Positions 24,593 to 33,689 are shown, counted from the stretch's first letter. The stretch is DNA of 64,000 bases from Plantactinospora sp040120695 (GCF_040120695.1 NZ_JBEEAC010000006.1:62001-126000), one strand, 5' to 3'. The notes: generated from the sequence alone by a model not told the origin. Made by a program: numbers and translations.

Positions 24593-25156
24593 GTGACGGA
24601 GACCCAGACCGAGGTACGTGGCGACAGCGGCCCGGTCACCGCCCAGTTGGTGGCCAGCCGGGTGCTGGACGTACCCGACTTCCCGAAGCCGGGCGTCGTG
24701 TTCAAGGACCTGATGCCGCTGTTCGCCGACGGTGCCGCCTTCCGGGCGGTGATCGACAACATCGTCGACCACCACGGTCGGGACTCGTTCGACGTGGTGG
24801 TGGGGATCGAGGCGCGCGGCTTCGTGGTGGCCGCCGCGATCGCCTACGCGACCGGGGTCGGGGTGGTGCCGGTACGCAAGGCCGGCAAGCTGCCCCGGGC
24901 CGCGTACGCCGCCTCGTACGCCCTGGAGTACGGCGAGGCCACCCTGGAGGTGCACCAGGACGCGTTCACCGCCGGACACCGGGTCCTGGTGGTCGACGAC
25001 GTACTCGCCACCGGTGGGACCGCACAGGCCACCCTGGAACTGGTCGAGCGGGCCGGTGGCACGGTGGCCGGGTTCAGTGTGCTGCTGGAGTTGAGTTTCC
25101 TGAACGGCCGGGACCTGCTGGCGCCCCGGGCGGTTCATGCCTTGCTGACCGTTTAG
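24593..25156 (+). CDS. apt: adenine phosphoribosyltransferase
   Basis: Converts adenine and PRPP to AMP (purine salvage, cytoplasm). The 187-residue protein has the Apt start motif VPDFPKPGVVFKDLMPLF, the adenine-pocket segment GIEARGFVVAAAIAY, and the PRPP-binding loop VLVVDDVLATGGTA. The GTG at 24593 follows GGAGAGG. The secF-apt-rel order is the common actinobacterial one. Confidence 0.96.
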   Translation: MTETQTEVRGDSGPVTAQLVASRVLDVPDFPKPGVVFKDLMPLFADGAAFRAVIDNIVDHHGRDSFDVVVGIEARGFVVAAAIAYATGVGVVPVRKAGKLPRAAYAASYALEYGEATLEVHQDAFTAGHRVLVVDDVLATGGTAQATLELVERAGGTVAGFSVLLELSFLNGRDLLAPRAVHALLTV

Positions 25157-25312
25157 CACCCCGAGTCACCATCCGACCACCGCATACGCCCGTCAGGACC
25201 GTCGCCAGCCCTTCCGGACGGGTAGGATTGCCCTTCGTGCTGGCCCGGGCGACCTGCCCGTGACTGGCGTAGGCCCGGGTCGACCGGTTACGGTCGGGTC
25301 ATTCCCGGCGAA

Positions 25313-28126
25313 ATGTTGAGGAGGCCGGTGTCTTCCGATGTCGCCCCTCCGGCGGAGGGCATGGTGCATCCCACCAACGAGGCTGACAACCCCGCCGACG
25401 TCACGACCACTCCAGCCGACGCGATGGCCAGCGCCGGTGGTGCAGCCCAGCCCCCGGCCAGCGGAGCCGGCCGTCCCCAGGGTCCCCCCGAGGAGCCGGC
25501 GCCCGCCGCCGAACAGTCCCAGACCGGCCCCGGGCGGGCCGGCGCGGCGACGCGACCCCTCGGCTCGGCCCCGTCGGCCGGCGGCAGCCCTGCCGACGAC
25601 AGCACCGTCCCGGCGGCCGGCGTGCCGACCACCGCGCTCGGCAGACCGGGCGCCGGCGCTGTTCCGGCCGGGGGCGCTGGCGTTTCGCCGGCCGGTTCCG
25701 CCGGTGGCGGCCCGGCCGCTGGCACGGGTGCGGCTCCGGCCGAGGGCGGCGGTGGCGGCGTCCCGGCCGTACCGGCGGGGATCGGCGCCAGCGTGGCCTC
25801 CGGGGCGGCCGGCGAGTTCGCCGGAATGGCGGGCGGGAGCCCGCAGCCGCCCGCGACCAGCTTCGCCCTGGCGAACGCGCCCACCGGGCGCCGGGTGAGG
25901 GCCCGGCTGGCCCGGTTCAACGCGCCCTGGCAGACCCCGCAGGTGAGCGAGGTGCTGGAGCCGCTGATCGCGACACACCGCGCGTCGCACCCCAAGGCGG
26001 ACGCGCGGCTGCTGCAACGCGCCTTCGACATGGCCGCCCGGTGGCACTCCGGGCAGTACCGCAAGTCCGGTGACCCCTACATCACCCACCCGTTGGCGGT
26101 AGCCACCATCCTGGCGAACCTCGGGATGGACACCACCACCCTGGTCGCCGCGCTGCTGCACGACACCATCGAGGACACCGACTACGGGCTCGACCAGATG
26201 CGCGTCGACTTCGGCGCCGAGGTCGCGCTGCTGGTCGACGGCGTCACCAAGCTGGACAAGGTCAAGCTCGGCGACGCGGCCAAGGCGGAGACGATCCGCA
26301 AGATGGTGGTGGCGATGGCCAAGGACCCCCGGGTGCTGGTCATCAAGCTGGCCGACCGGCTGCACAACATGCGTACCCTGACCTTCCTGCCGCCTGCCAA
26401 GCGGGAGCAGAAGGCCAAGGAGACGTTGGAGATCCTGGCGCCGCTGGCGCACCGGCTCGGTATGAACACCATCAAGTGGGAGCTGGAGGACCTGGCCTTC
26501 GCCAACCTCTTCCCCAAGCGCTACGAGGAGATCAACCGGCTGATCGGGGAGCATCAGCCGCAGCGCGAGGCGCTGCTGCGGCAGGTGACCCAGAAGGTGC
26601 AGGTCGACCTCCGCGCCGCCAAGATCAAGGCAGAGACGACCGGCCGGCCCAAGCACCTCTACTCGATCTACCAGAAGATGATCGTCCGGGGTCGGGACTT
26701 CAACGACATCTACGACCTGGTCGGCGTGCGCATCCTGGTCGACACGGTGCGGGACTGCTACGCGGCACTCGGTGTGATCCACGCGAACTGGCAGCCCGTG
26801 CCGGGCCGGTTCAAGGACTACATCGCGATGCCGAAGTTCAACATGTACCAGTCGTTGCACACCACGGTGATCGGGCCGAGCGGCAAGCCGGTCGAGATGC
26901 AGATCCGCACGTACGCCATGCACCGTACGGCGGAGTTCGGCATCGCCGCGCACTGGAAGTACAAGGAGAAGAAGGGCGAGACGATCGTCGGCCCGCCGGC
27001 CCACATCGACGAGATGACGTGGCTGCGGCAGTTGCTGGACTGGCAGCGCGAGGCGGCCGACCCGAGCGAGTTCCTCGACGCGCTCCGTTTCGACCTCTCC
27101 AGCCAGGAGGTCTACGTCTTCACTCCCAAGGGGGACGTGATCCCGCTGCCGACCGCCTCGACCCCGGTCGACTTCGCGTACGCGGTGCACACCGAGGTGG
27201 GGCACAAGTGCATCGGCGCGCGGGTGAACGGCAAGCTGGTGCCGCTGGAGTCGACGCTCTCCAACGGTGACGTGATCGAGATCTTCACCTCGAAGTCCGA
27301 CACCGCCGGCCCGACCCAGGACTGGCTGGGCTTCGTCAAGAGCCCTCGGGCGCGGACGAAGATCCGGCAGTACTTCAACAAGGAGCGGCGCGAGGAGGCG
27401 ATCGAGGCCGGCAAGGACGCGATCGTCAAGGCGATGCGCAAGCAGGGCATGCCGTTGCAGCGGATGCTGACCACGGACAACCTGATGACCATCGCCCGGG
27501 ACCTGCACCTGGCCGACGTCGCCTCGCTCTACGCCGCGGTCGGCGACAGTCAGGTCTCCGCGCAGTCCGTGGTGCAGAAGCTGATGGCCGGCTACGGCGG
27601 CGAGGAGGGGGCCGCCGAGGACCTCGCCGAGACCGCGGTCGCCACCCGTCCGCAGCGCCGGGGCAACAGCAACGACCCGGGCGTGGTGGTCCGCGGCGTC
27701 AGCGATGTCTGGATCAAGCTGGCCCGCTGCTGCACGCCGGTGCCGCCGGACACCGTGTTCGGGTTCGTGACCCGCTCCGGCGGGGTGAGCGTGCACCGGG
27801 ACGACTGCGCGAACGCCGAGGACCTCAAGGTGCAGACCGAGCGCATCGTCGAGGTGAGCTGGCGGCTCACCTCGGCCTCGACCTTCCTGGTCGCGATCCA
27901 GGTCGAGGCGCTGGACCGGCACAAGCTGCTCGCGGACGTGACCCGGGTGCTCTCCGACGAGCGGGTAAACATCCTCTCCGCGACCGTCACCACCACCCGG
28001 GACCGGGTGGCGGTGAGCCGGTTCAGTTTCGAGATGGCCGATCCCAAGCACCTGGGGCACCTGCTCGCCGCCGTACGCAAGGTGGACGGCGTCTTCGACG
28101 CCTACCGGGTCACCTCGGGCGCCTGA
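25313..28126 (+). CDS. rel: bifunctional (p)ppGpp synthetase/hydrolase Rel
   Basis: Makes and degrades the alarmone (p)ppGpp on the ribosome. The 937-residue protein has, in order, an HD hydrolase domain with the intact HDxxED motif (LLHDTIEDT, about residues 281-289), a synthetase domain (RPKHLYSIYQKM; RFKDYIAMPKFNMYQSLHTTV), and a TGS domain (VYVFTPKGDVIPLPTASTPVDFAY). A helical/zinc region (LARCCTPVPPD) and a C-terminal ACT domain complete it. The first ~190 residues are Pro/Ala/Gly-rich and probably unstructured, about 150 more than most relatives. The ATG at 25313 is the first in frame; a GTG at 25328 sits very close behind GAGGAGG, so the true start within this tail is open. Confidence 0.95.
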   Translation: MLRRPVSSDVAPPAEGMVHPTNEADNPADVTTTPADAMASAGGAAQPPASGAGRPQGPPEEPAPAAEQSQTGPGRAGAATRPLGSAPSAGGSPADDSTVPAAGVPTTALGRPGAGAVPAGGAGVSPAGSAGGGPAAGTGAAPAEGGGGGVPAVPAGIGASVASGAAGEFAGMAGGSPQPPATSFALANAPTGRRVRARLARFNAPWQTPQVSEVLEPLIATHRASHPKADARLLQRAFDMAARWHSGQYRKSGDPYITHPLAVATILANLGMDTTTLVAALLHDTIEDTDYGLDQMRVDFGAEVALLVDGVTKLDKVKLGDAAKAETIRKMVVAMAKDPRVLVIKLADRLHNMRTLTFLPPAKREQKAKETLEILAPLAHRLGMNTIKWELEDLAFANLFPKRYEEINRLIGEHQPQREALLRQVTQKVQVDLRAAKIKAETTGRPKHLYSIYQKMIVRGRDFNDIYDLVGVRILVDTVRDCYAALGVIHANWQPVPGRFKDYIAMPKFNMYQSLHTTVIGPSGKPVEMQIRTYAMHRTAEFGIAAHWKYKEKKGETIVGPPAHIDEMTWLRQLLDWQREAADPSEFLDALRFDLSSQEVYVFTPKGDVIPLPTASTPVDFAYAVHTEVGHKCIGARVNGKLVPLESTLSNGDVIEIFTSKSDTAGPTQDWLGFVKSPRARTKIRQYFNKERREEAIEAGKDAIVKAMRKQGMPLQRMLTTDNLMTIARDLHLADVASLYAAVGDSQVSAQSVVQKLMAGYGGEEGAAEDLAETAVATRPQRRGNSNDPGVVVRGVSDVWIKLARCCTPVPPDTVFGFVTRSGGVSVHRDDCANAEDLKVQTERIVEVSWRLTSASTFLVAIQVEALDRHKLLADVTRVLSDERVNILSATVTTTRDRVAVSRFSFEMADPKHLGHLLAAVRKVDGVFDAYRVTSGA

Positions 28127-28177
28127 GCCCGTCCGCAGGGCACACGCAGGCGGGGGACCCCGTCCGGGCACGCAAGA

Positions 28178-28218
28178 ACGGCGCCGCGCCGCCCCGCAGA
28201 GGGGCGACGCGGCGCCGT
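28178..28218. terminator. bidirectional terminator between rel and the cyclophilin genes
   Basis: 18-nt arms (28178-28195 and 28201-28218), with a single C/A mismatch, close on GCAGA. It lies 51 nt after rel and 21 nt after the stop of the converging cyclophilin-like gene. Confidence 0.82.
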
Positions 28219-28238
28219 GGTGTCTACGGCTCCGGCGC

Positions 28239-29066
28239 TCAGCCGACCGGGGCGCTCATGGTCAGCGACTTGATCAGGACTTCCTTCTTCGGGTGGCCGC
28301 CACCGGCCTGCTGGGCGAAGGCGCCGTCGTCACCGGCCGCGCCGACCTGGGCCACCAGGTCCAGACCGCTGGTGACGGTGCCGAGCACGGTGTAGGAGGC
28401 GGGCAGCTGCGAGTCGCCGTACACGATGAAGAACTGGCTGCCGGTGCTTCCCGGCTGGCCCGAGTTCGCCATCGCGATCACCCCGGCCGGGTACGGCGGC
28501 CGCTTGTCCGTCGGCAGGTTCTCCTCGGCGAACCGGTAGGCCGGCCCGCCGGTGCCGTCGGTCTCCTTCCACTTGTCGCCGGTGACGCTCGGGTCGCCGC
28601 ACTGGAGCACCTGGAGGCCCTGGGTCACCAGCCGGTGGCACTTGGTGTTGTCGAAGAACTTCTTCTCGGCCAGGTGGGTGAAGCTGGCGGCGGTGCAGGG
28701 CACGTCGGCCAGGTTGATCTTGGCGGTGATCTGTCCGAGATTGGTGTCGATCGTCATGGTCTGGCTGCCGGTGTTCTTCACCGAGGTCGGGGGCAGCCCG
28801 ACGTCCTTGGTCGCCTCGTTGCGCTGCTCGGCCGGGATGTCGGTCCAGGCGCAGGTGGCCGCGCCGGCCTCGGTCGGGGTGTCCTTGTCGTCGCCGATGC
28901 TCATCACCAACCACACCGTGCCGGCGACCACCAGCAGCAACGCGACCCCGGCGCCGATGCTCGCCTGCACCTGCCGGCGTTTGCGGGCGGCGGCGGCGCG
29001 CTCGGCCATCTCCCGTTCCAGCTTGGCGCGCGCCGCGGCGCGCTGCCGCTCTCTGGTGGACGTCAC
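28239..29066 (-). CDS. membrane-anchored cyclophilin-type peptidyl-prolyl isomerase
   Basis: The 275-residue protein has a charged Arg/Ala-rich cytoplasmic start, one helix (residues 36-55, ASIGAGVALLLVVAGTVWLVM), and an extracytoplasmic cyclophilin domain. Domain landmarks are AASFTHLAEKKFFDNTKCHRLV, GTGGPAYRFAEENL, MANSGQPGSTGSQFFIVYGDS and YTVLGTVTSGLD. The catalytic Arg (CHR) and the GSQFF pocket are kept. The Trp and His at the far end of the cyclophilin pocket are replaced (SYTVLG instead of KHVVFG). The GTG follows AGGAGGA. Folding or quality control of exported proteins is the inferred role. Confidence 0.9.
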   Translation of the reverse strand: MTSTRERQRAAARAKLEREMAERAAAARKRRQVQASIGAGVALLLVVAGTVWLVMSIGDDKDTPTEAGAATCAWTDIPAEQRNEATKDVGLPPTSVKNTGSQTMTIDTNLGQITAKINLADVPCTAASFTHLAEKKFFDNTKCHRLVTQGLQVLQCGDPSVTGDKWKETDGTGGPAYRFAEENLPTDKRPPYPAGVIAMANSGQPGSTGSQFFIVYGDSQLPASYTVLGTVTSGLDLVAQVGAAGDDGAFAQQAGGGHPKKEVLIKSLTMSAPVG

Positions 29067-29132
29067 GGTGGCTCCTCCTGGACTATGTGCAGCGCGCGGC
29101 CGGGTCCGCGGCTGGGCTGGTCTCTGTGGTTC

Positions 29133-30086
29133 TCAGGACTGTCCGGCGACCGTCGGGCTGGCCGACGGTGCGGTCGGCGTCTGGGTCGCCGCCGTCGGCG
29201 CCGTCGTCGGGTCGCCCGAGGACGGCTCACCGACGGTGAGGCTCTGGATCACCACGTCGGTCTTCGGCTTGACTTTGACGCCAGAACCATTGTCCACGGT
29301 TTCCATGGCGCCGATCTTCTTGATCACGTCGAGTCCGCTGGTCACCCGGCCGACGATCGGGTAGTTGGGCTGGGTCGGGCTGAAGTCCTTGAAGAAGATC
29401 AGGAACTGGCTGCCGTTGGCGCCGGGCGGGTTGCTGATCAGGGCCACGGTGCCGACCGGGTAGATCGGCGCGGCGGGAGTGCTGGCCGTCGGGCTCGGCG
29501 ACGGGTCCGTCGAGGGACTGGCGCTGGCCGACGGATCGGCGGTCGGGGCCGCCGGGGCGTCCGGAGTGTTCTCGCTGAAGAACGTGTACGTCGGGCCGCC
29601 CTGCCCGGTACCGCTCGGATCGCCGCAGTGCAGCGCTCCCTCGGTGGTCAGTTCGTGGCACGTGGTGTTGTCGAAGAACGACTTCCCGGCCAGGTGGGTG
29701 AAGCTCGCCCCCGCGCACGGTGCGTTCGCCAGGTCCAGCTCGACGGTGATCGGGGCACCCTGGTTCGTGGTGATCGTCATCGGCCGGGTGCCGGTGGTGG
29801 GCAGGTCCCGGGTCGGCGGGGTGCCGACGTCCTTCAGGTTCGTGTTCGCCTGGGCGTCCTGGCTGGTCCACGTGCAGGTCTCCGGGGTGGCGGTGTCGTC
29901 GGCCGGGTCGCGGTCGAAGCCGCCGAGCGCCCAGAAGGAGCCCAGCACGATCAGCAGCAGCGCGACGGCGGAGCCGATACCGGCCCGGACCTGCCGCCTG
30001 CGCCGGGCGGCGGCCGCCCGCCGGGCCATCTGCCGGTCGAGCTTGGCCCGCGCGAGTTTGCGCTGCCGGTCTCTGCTGGAAGCCAC
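29133..30086 (-). CDS. second membrane-anchored cyclophilin-like protein, catalytic Arg lost
   Basis: Paralogue of the next gene downstream, with the same layout: basic start, one helix (RAGIGSAVALLLIVLGSFWAL) and a cyclophilin domain, 317 residues in total. The catalytic-Arg position is Glu (TTCHELTTEG against CHR), the pocket Phe is Leu (GSQFLIFF), and a ~35-residue Pro/Ser/Ala/Asp insertion splits the domain. It ends in a Thr/Pro/Ser-rich tail. Isomerase activity is therefore doubtful; it may act as a binding protein or cyclophilin-like scaffold. The GTG at 30086 follows GGGGAG; a longer ATG start at 30104 is open but overlaps that ribosome site. It lies 66 nt upstream of its paralogue. 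Confidence 0.85.
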   Translation of the reverse strand: MASSRDRQRKLARAKLDRQMARRAAAARRRRQVRAGIGSAVALLLIVLGSFWALGGFDRDPADDTATPETCTWTSQDAQANTNLKDVGTPPTRDLPTTGTRPMTITTNQGAPITVELDLANAPCAGASFTHLAGKSFFDNTTCHELTTEGALHCGDPSGTGQGGPTYTFFSENTPDAPAAPTADPSASASPSTDPSPSPTASTPAAPIYPVGTVALISNPPGANGSQFLIFFKDFSPTQPNYPIVGRVTSGLDVIKKIGAMETVDNGSGVKVKPKTDVVIQSLTVGEPSSGDPTTAPTAATQTPTAPSASPTVAGQS

Positions 30087-30410
30087 CCGAGCTCCCCTTT
30101 CCATGTGCCCTGGTCGTCGTCTTACCTGTGGTCACGGTGCCGGTGGTCGTGCTGGCCACGGCACGATTCGCCGCCCGGCGTCAAGTGCGCCACGCCACAC
30201 GCCCGCCAGAGTGTACGGGTAGCGGCTGGGAAAGTGTTGTACGAGGTCACCTTGAGACCATCGGAGATTATCACTGTGTGCTCCGCTGTCCGCGGAGGCG
30301 GGTGCGTACGGGCGGTGGCGCGCACCCGACGCCCGATATGGTGGGGCCGAACCGTAACTGTGACCTGAGGGTCGAACTGTTACTGAGATCGTCGGATGGG
30401 AGGAGCGGAC
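30087..30410. other. 324-nt divergent intergenic region
   Basis: This space separates the second cyclophilin gene (minus) from the MBL hydrolase (plus). I see no gene. It includes a small hairpin (CTCCGC/GCGGAG, near 30283-30299) and a patch less GC-rich than its surroundings (around 30230-30275) that may hold the promoters. Confidence 0.5.
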
Positions 30411-31163
30411 GTGCTCGTCGCCGGCTTCCCCGCGGACGCCTTCGGCACCAACTGCTATGTGCTGGCCACCGCGCCCGGGGAACAGTGTGTCGTCGTCGAC
30501 CCCGGCATCGGGGTGCTGGACCGGCTCGACGACCTGCTGGCCGAGCATCGGCTGCGGCCGGCGGCCGTACTGCTGACCCATGGTCATCTCGACCACACCT
30601 TCTCGGTCGCCCCGGTCTGTGGCGCCCGGGGCATCCCGGCGTACGTGCATCCGAACGATCGCGAACTTCTCGCCGACCCGAGCAAGGCGCTCTCGATGGA
30701 CCTGACCCAGCTCTTCGGCGGCCGGCTGCCGTACGCCGAGCCGGAGGATGTGGCGGAGCTGACCGACGGGGCGACCCTGGCGCTGGCCGGGTTGGAGATC
30801 ACCGTCGACCACGCCCCGGGCCATACCGGCGGGTCGGTGCTGTTCCGGCTGCCGGGCGCGGGCCCGGCTGTCCGGTCCGACCTGCCCCTTCCACCCGGGG
30901 TGGACTGGGCGGCGGAGCAGATCTGCCTGGCGGGCGACGTGCTTTTCGCCGGGTCGATCGGCCGCACCGACCTGCCGGGCGGCAGCCTGCCGACCATGGT
31001 GACGAGCCTGCGGGAGAAGATCCTCCCGCTCGCCGACGACACCGTCGTGCTGCCCGGCCACGGACCCGCGACCAGCATCGGCCGCGAGCGGGCGAGCAAT
31101 CCGTACCTGATCGAGGTCGCCGGCCTCCACGGGCCGGGGGTTGCGCCCACCCGGGGCTGGTAA
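30411..31163 (+). CDS. MBL-fold metallo-hydrolase (glyoxalase II-like)
   Basis: The 250-residue zinc hydrolase has THGHLDHT (first metal motif), the HAPGHTGGS His, LAGDVLFAGSIGRTDLPGG with the bridging Asp, and the final LPGHGPAT His. This pattern fits glyoxalase II-like thioesterases; the native substrate cannot be read. The GTG at 30411 has GGGAGGA 7 nt upstream, which itself spans the earlier ATG at 30396. The same gene precedes hisS in mycobacteria (Rv2581c). Confidence 0.88.
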   Translation: MLVAGFPADAFGTNCYVLATAPGEQCVVVDPGIGVLDRLDDLLAEHRLRPAAVLLTHGHLDHTFSVAPVCGARGIPAYVHPNDRELLADPSKALSMDLTQLFGGRLPYAEPEDVAELTDGATLALAGLEITVDHAPGHTGGSVLFRLPGAGPAVRSDLPLPPGVDWAAEQICLAGDVLFAGSIGRTDLPGGSLPTMVTSLREKILPLADDTVVLPGHGPATSIGRERASNPYLIEVAGLHGPGVAPTRGW

Positions 31164-31169
31164 TCCCCG

Positions 31170-31190
31170 CTCGCGCGTGTTCCGCGCGAG
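31170..31190 (+). terminator. small hairpin before hisS
   Basis: CTCGCGCG (31170-31177) and CGCGCGAG (31183-31190) pair perfectly around TGTTC, between the MBL gene and the hisS ribosome site. It may be a terminator/attenuator of the MBL message; it has no T run. Confidence 0.5.
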
Positions 31191-31206
31191 TTCCGACAGG
31201 AGCATC

Positions 31207-32553
31207 ATGAGCAAGCCAACACCGATCTCCGGCTTCCCGGAGTGGGCGCCGCCGCAGCGGATGATCGAGCAGTACGTCCTCGAGCGGATCCGCCGCACCT
31301 TCGAGCTGTACGGCTTCGCGCCGTTGGAGACCCGCGCCGTCGAGCCGCTGGAGCAGCTGCTGCGCAAGGGCGAGACCTCCAAGGAGGTCTACCTGGTCAG
31401 TCGCCTCCAGGAGGAGGGGCCGGCGGGTGCCGGCGAGGGCAGCCTGGGGCTGCACTTCGACCTGACCGTGCCGTTCGCCCGGTACGTGCTGGAGAACGCC
31501 GGCCGGCTGCAGTTCCCGTTCCGGCGTTACCAGATCCAGAAGGTCTGGCGGGGCGAGCGTCCCCAGGAGGGGCGCTACCGCGAGTTCCTCCAGGCCGACA
31601 TCGACATCGTGGACCGGGACATCCTGCCGGCGCACCACGAGGCCGAGATCCCGCTGGTGCTCGGCGACGCCCTCGGCGGCCTGCCGCTCGGCGGCACCGA
31701 CGGGCGGCCGCCGGTGACGATCCAGGTGAACAACCGCAAGATCCTGGAGGGCTTCTACCGGGGGATCGGGCTGGCCGATCCGCTGGCGGCGCTGCGCGCG
31801 GTGGACCGGCTGGACCGGATCGGGCCGGCCCGGGTGGCGGCGCTGCTGGCCGAGACCGCCGGGGCGACCGAGGCGCAGGCCAAGGCGTGCCTGGCGCTGA
31901 CCGAGATCGCCACCCCGGATCCGTCCTTCGCCGACGCGGTGCGCGGGCTCGGGGTGACCGACCCGATGCTGGACGAGGGGCTGGCCGAGCTGGTCGCGGT
32001 GATGGAGAACTCGGTCGCGCACGCCCCGGGGCTCTGCGTGGCCGATTTGCGCATCGCCCGGGGCCTGGACTACTACACCGGTACCGTCTACGAGACCCAG
32101 CTGCGCGGGTACGAGCGGTACGGCTCGGTCAGCTCCGGTGGCCGGTACGACAACCTGGCCAGCGACGGCAACGCCCGGTTCCCGGGGGTGGGCATCTCGA
32201 TCGGGGTCACCCGGCTGCTCGGGCTGCTCTTCGGCGCGGGCGCGCTGACCATCTCCCGGGACGTGCCGACCTGTGTGCTGGTGGCGCTCGCGGCCGAGGA
32301 GCGCCGGCCGGAGAGCAACCGGATCGCCGACGCGCTACGCCGGCGGGGCATCCCGACCGAGGTGTCGCCGTCGGCGGCGAAGTTCGGCAAGCAGATCCGG
32401 TACGCGCAGCGGCGCGGTATCCCGTTCGTCTGGTTCCCCGGTGCCGACGGGGTCGGGGACGAGGTGAAGGACATCCGCTCCGGTGACCAGGTGGCGGCGG
32501 CGCCGGACGTCTGGCAGCCGCCGGCGGCGGATCTCTGGCCGACGGTGGGCTGA
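31207..32553 (+). CDS. hisS: histidine--tRNA ligase
   Basis: Class II aminoacyl-tRNA synthetase charging tRNA-His. The 448-residue protein has motif 2 in FRRYQIQKVWRGERPQEGRYREFLQADIDI, the histidine-binding RGLDYYTGTVYET, motif 3 in GVGISIGVTRLLG, and an anticodon-binding C-terminal domain (PTCVLVALAAEERRPESNRIADALRRRGIPTEV). The ATG at 31207 follows AGGAGC; the extra residues of the longer frame are not conserved. Confidence 0.97.
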   Translation: MSKPTPISGFPEWAPPQRMIEQYVLERIRRTFELYGFAPLETRAVEPLEQLLRKGETSKEVYLVSRLQEEGPAGAGEGSLGLHFDLTVPFARYVLENAGRLQFPFRRYQIQKVWRGERPQEGRYREFLQADIDIVDRDILPAHHEAEIPLVLGDALGGLPLGGTDGRPPVTIQVNNRKILEGFYRGIGLADPLAALRAVDRLDRIGPARVAALLAETAGATEAQAKACLALTEIATPDPSFADAVRGLGVTDPMLDEGLAELVAVMENSVAHAPGLCVADLRIARGLDYYTGTVYETQLRGYERYGSVSSGGRYDNLASDGNARFPGVGISIGVTRLLGLLFGAGALTISRDVPTCVLVALAAEERRPESNRIADALRRRGIPTEVSPSAAKFGKQIRYAQRRGIPFVWFPGADGVGDEVKDIRSGDQVAAAPDVWQPPAADLWPTVG

Positions 32554-32577
32554 TCTTGCGGACCCGGGGTGACGGCC

Positions 32578-32615
32578 GTAACCTACGCTAACGTAAGTTA
32601 CGCATGCGTAGGGAG
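32578..32615. promoter_or_regulatory. nested palindromes in front of the desaturase gene
   Basis: CCTACGC (32582-32588) pairs with GCGTAGG (32606-32612), and inside lies TAACGTAAGTTA (32589-32600), itself an inverted repeat. It is the most AT-rich patch in this neighbourhood and ends 5 nt before the GTG. A TetR-type fatty-acid regulator site is a reasonable guess. Confidence 0.55.
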
Positions 32616-32620
32616 AGCCC

Positions 32621-33568
32621 GTGACCGTCACCCCCGCCGCACCGCTGCGCCAGGACGCTCTGCTGATCGAGTTGGAGCCGGTCGTCGCGGAGAACCTCGA
32701 CCGGCACCTCCGGCTGGCCAGGGAGTGGTTCCCGCACGAGTACGTGCCGTGGGGTGAGGGGCGCACCTTCGACGGGATCCTCGACGGCGAGGCGTGGGCA
32801 CCGGAGCAGAGCAGGGTGCCCGAGGTGGCTCGGACCGCCCTGGTGGTCAACCTGCTGACCGAGGACAACCTGCCGTCGTACCACCACCAGATCGCGACCC
32901 TCTTCGGCCGGGACGGGGCCTGGGGGACCTGGGTGCACCGGTGGACCGCCGAGGAGGGTCGACACGGCACGGCGATCCGGGACTACCTCACCGTGACCAG
33001 GGCGGTCGATCCGGTGGCGCTGGAGCGGGCCCGGATGACCCACATGTCCGCCGGCTACGTCAACCCGCACGACACCGAGGTGCTGCACTCGCTGGCGTAC
33101 GTCTCGTTCCAGGAACTCGCCACCCGGATCTCGCACCGCAACACCGGCCGGGTCACCGGCGACCCGCGCTGCGAGCAACTGCTCGCCCGGATCGCCGCGG
33201 ACGAGAACCTGCACATGGTCTTCTACCGCAACCTGCTCGGCGCCGCGTTCGAACTGGCACCGAGCCAGACGATGCGGGCGGTCGCCGACGTGGTCGCCGA
33301 CTTCCAGATGCCCGGCAACGGCATCGAGGGCTTCGCCCGCAAGTCGGTGGCGATCGCCCTGGCCGGGATCTACGACCTGCGCCAGCACCGTGACGACGTA
33401 CTGCTGCCGGTGCTGCGGCAGTGGGACGTCTGGAACGTCACCGGGCTGGACGCCGACGGCGAGGCCGCCCGCGAGGAGATGGCGGCGCACCTCGACGGGC
33501 TGGGCCGGGCGGCGACCCGGTTCGAGGAGAGGCGGGACGCCCGGCTGGCCCGCCGTGCCGGGGCCTGA
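32621..33568 (+). CDS. acyl-ACP desaturase (soluble diiron)
   Basis: Introduces a double bond into fatty acyl chains bound to ACP, using a diiron centre and electrons from ferredoxin. The 315-residue helical protein keeps the diiron ligands: TAEEGRHG (ExxRH) and ADENLHMVFYR (DExxH), along with the first-helix Glu region (VVNLLTEDNLPSYHHQI). Its length fits DesA-type desaturases of actinobacteria. The GTG start lies directly behind a palindrome-rich control region, and a strong terminator follows the stop, so the gene is probably monocistronic and regulated by lipid status. Confidence 0.9.
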   Translation: MTVTPAAPLRQDALLIELEPVVAENLDRHLRLAREWFPHEYVPWGEGRTFDGILDGEAWAPEQSRVPEVARTALVVNLLTEDNLPSYHHQIATLFGRDGAWGTWVHRWTAEEGRHGTAIRDYLTVTRAVDPVALERARMTHMSAGYVNPHDTEVLHSLAYVSFQELATRISHRNTGRVTGDPRCEQLLARIAADENLHMVFYRNLLGAAFELAPSQTMRAVADVVADFQMPGNGIEGFARKSVAIALAGIYDLRQHRDDVLLPVLRQWDVWNVTGLDADGEAAREEMAAHLDGLGRAATRFEERRDARLARRAGA

Positions 33569-33595
33569 CAGAGCCACACCGGGGGAGGGGGGGGC

Positions 33596-33630
33596 GGCCC
33601 GGTCCCGGGAGGCTGTCCCGGGACCGGGCC
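33596..33630. terminator. bidirectional terminator after the desaturase gene
   Basis: Perfect 15-bp arms GGCCCGGTCCCGGGA (33596-33610) and TCCCGGGACCGGGCC (33616-33630) around GGCTG, between the converging desaturase and ABC permease genes. Confidence 0.85.
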
Positions 33631-33689
33631 GAATCACCACCGGTCGAGCCGCGCCGCTGCCACCCGGTGGAGCCGGCCGTGCGGAGCGC

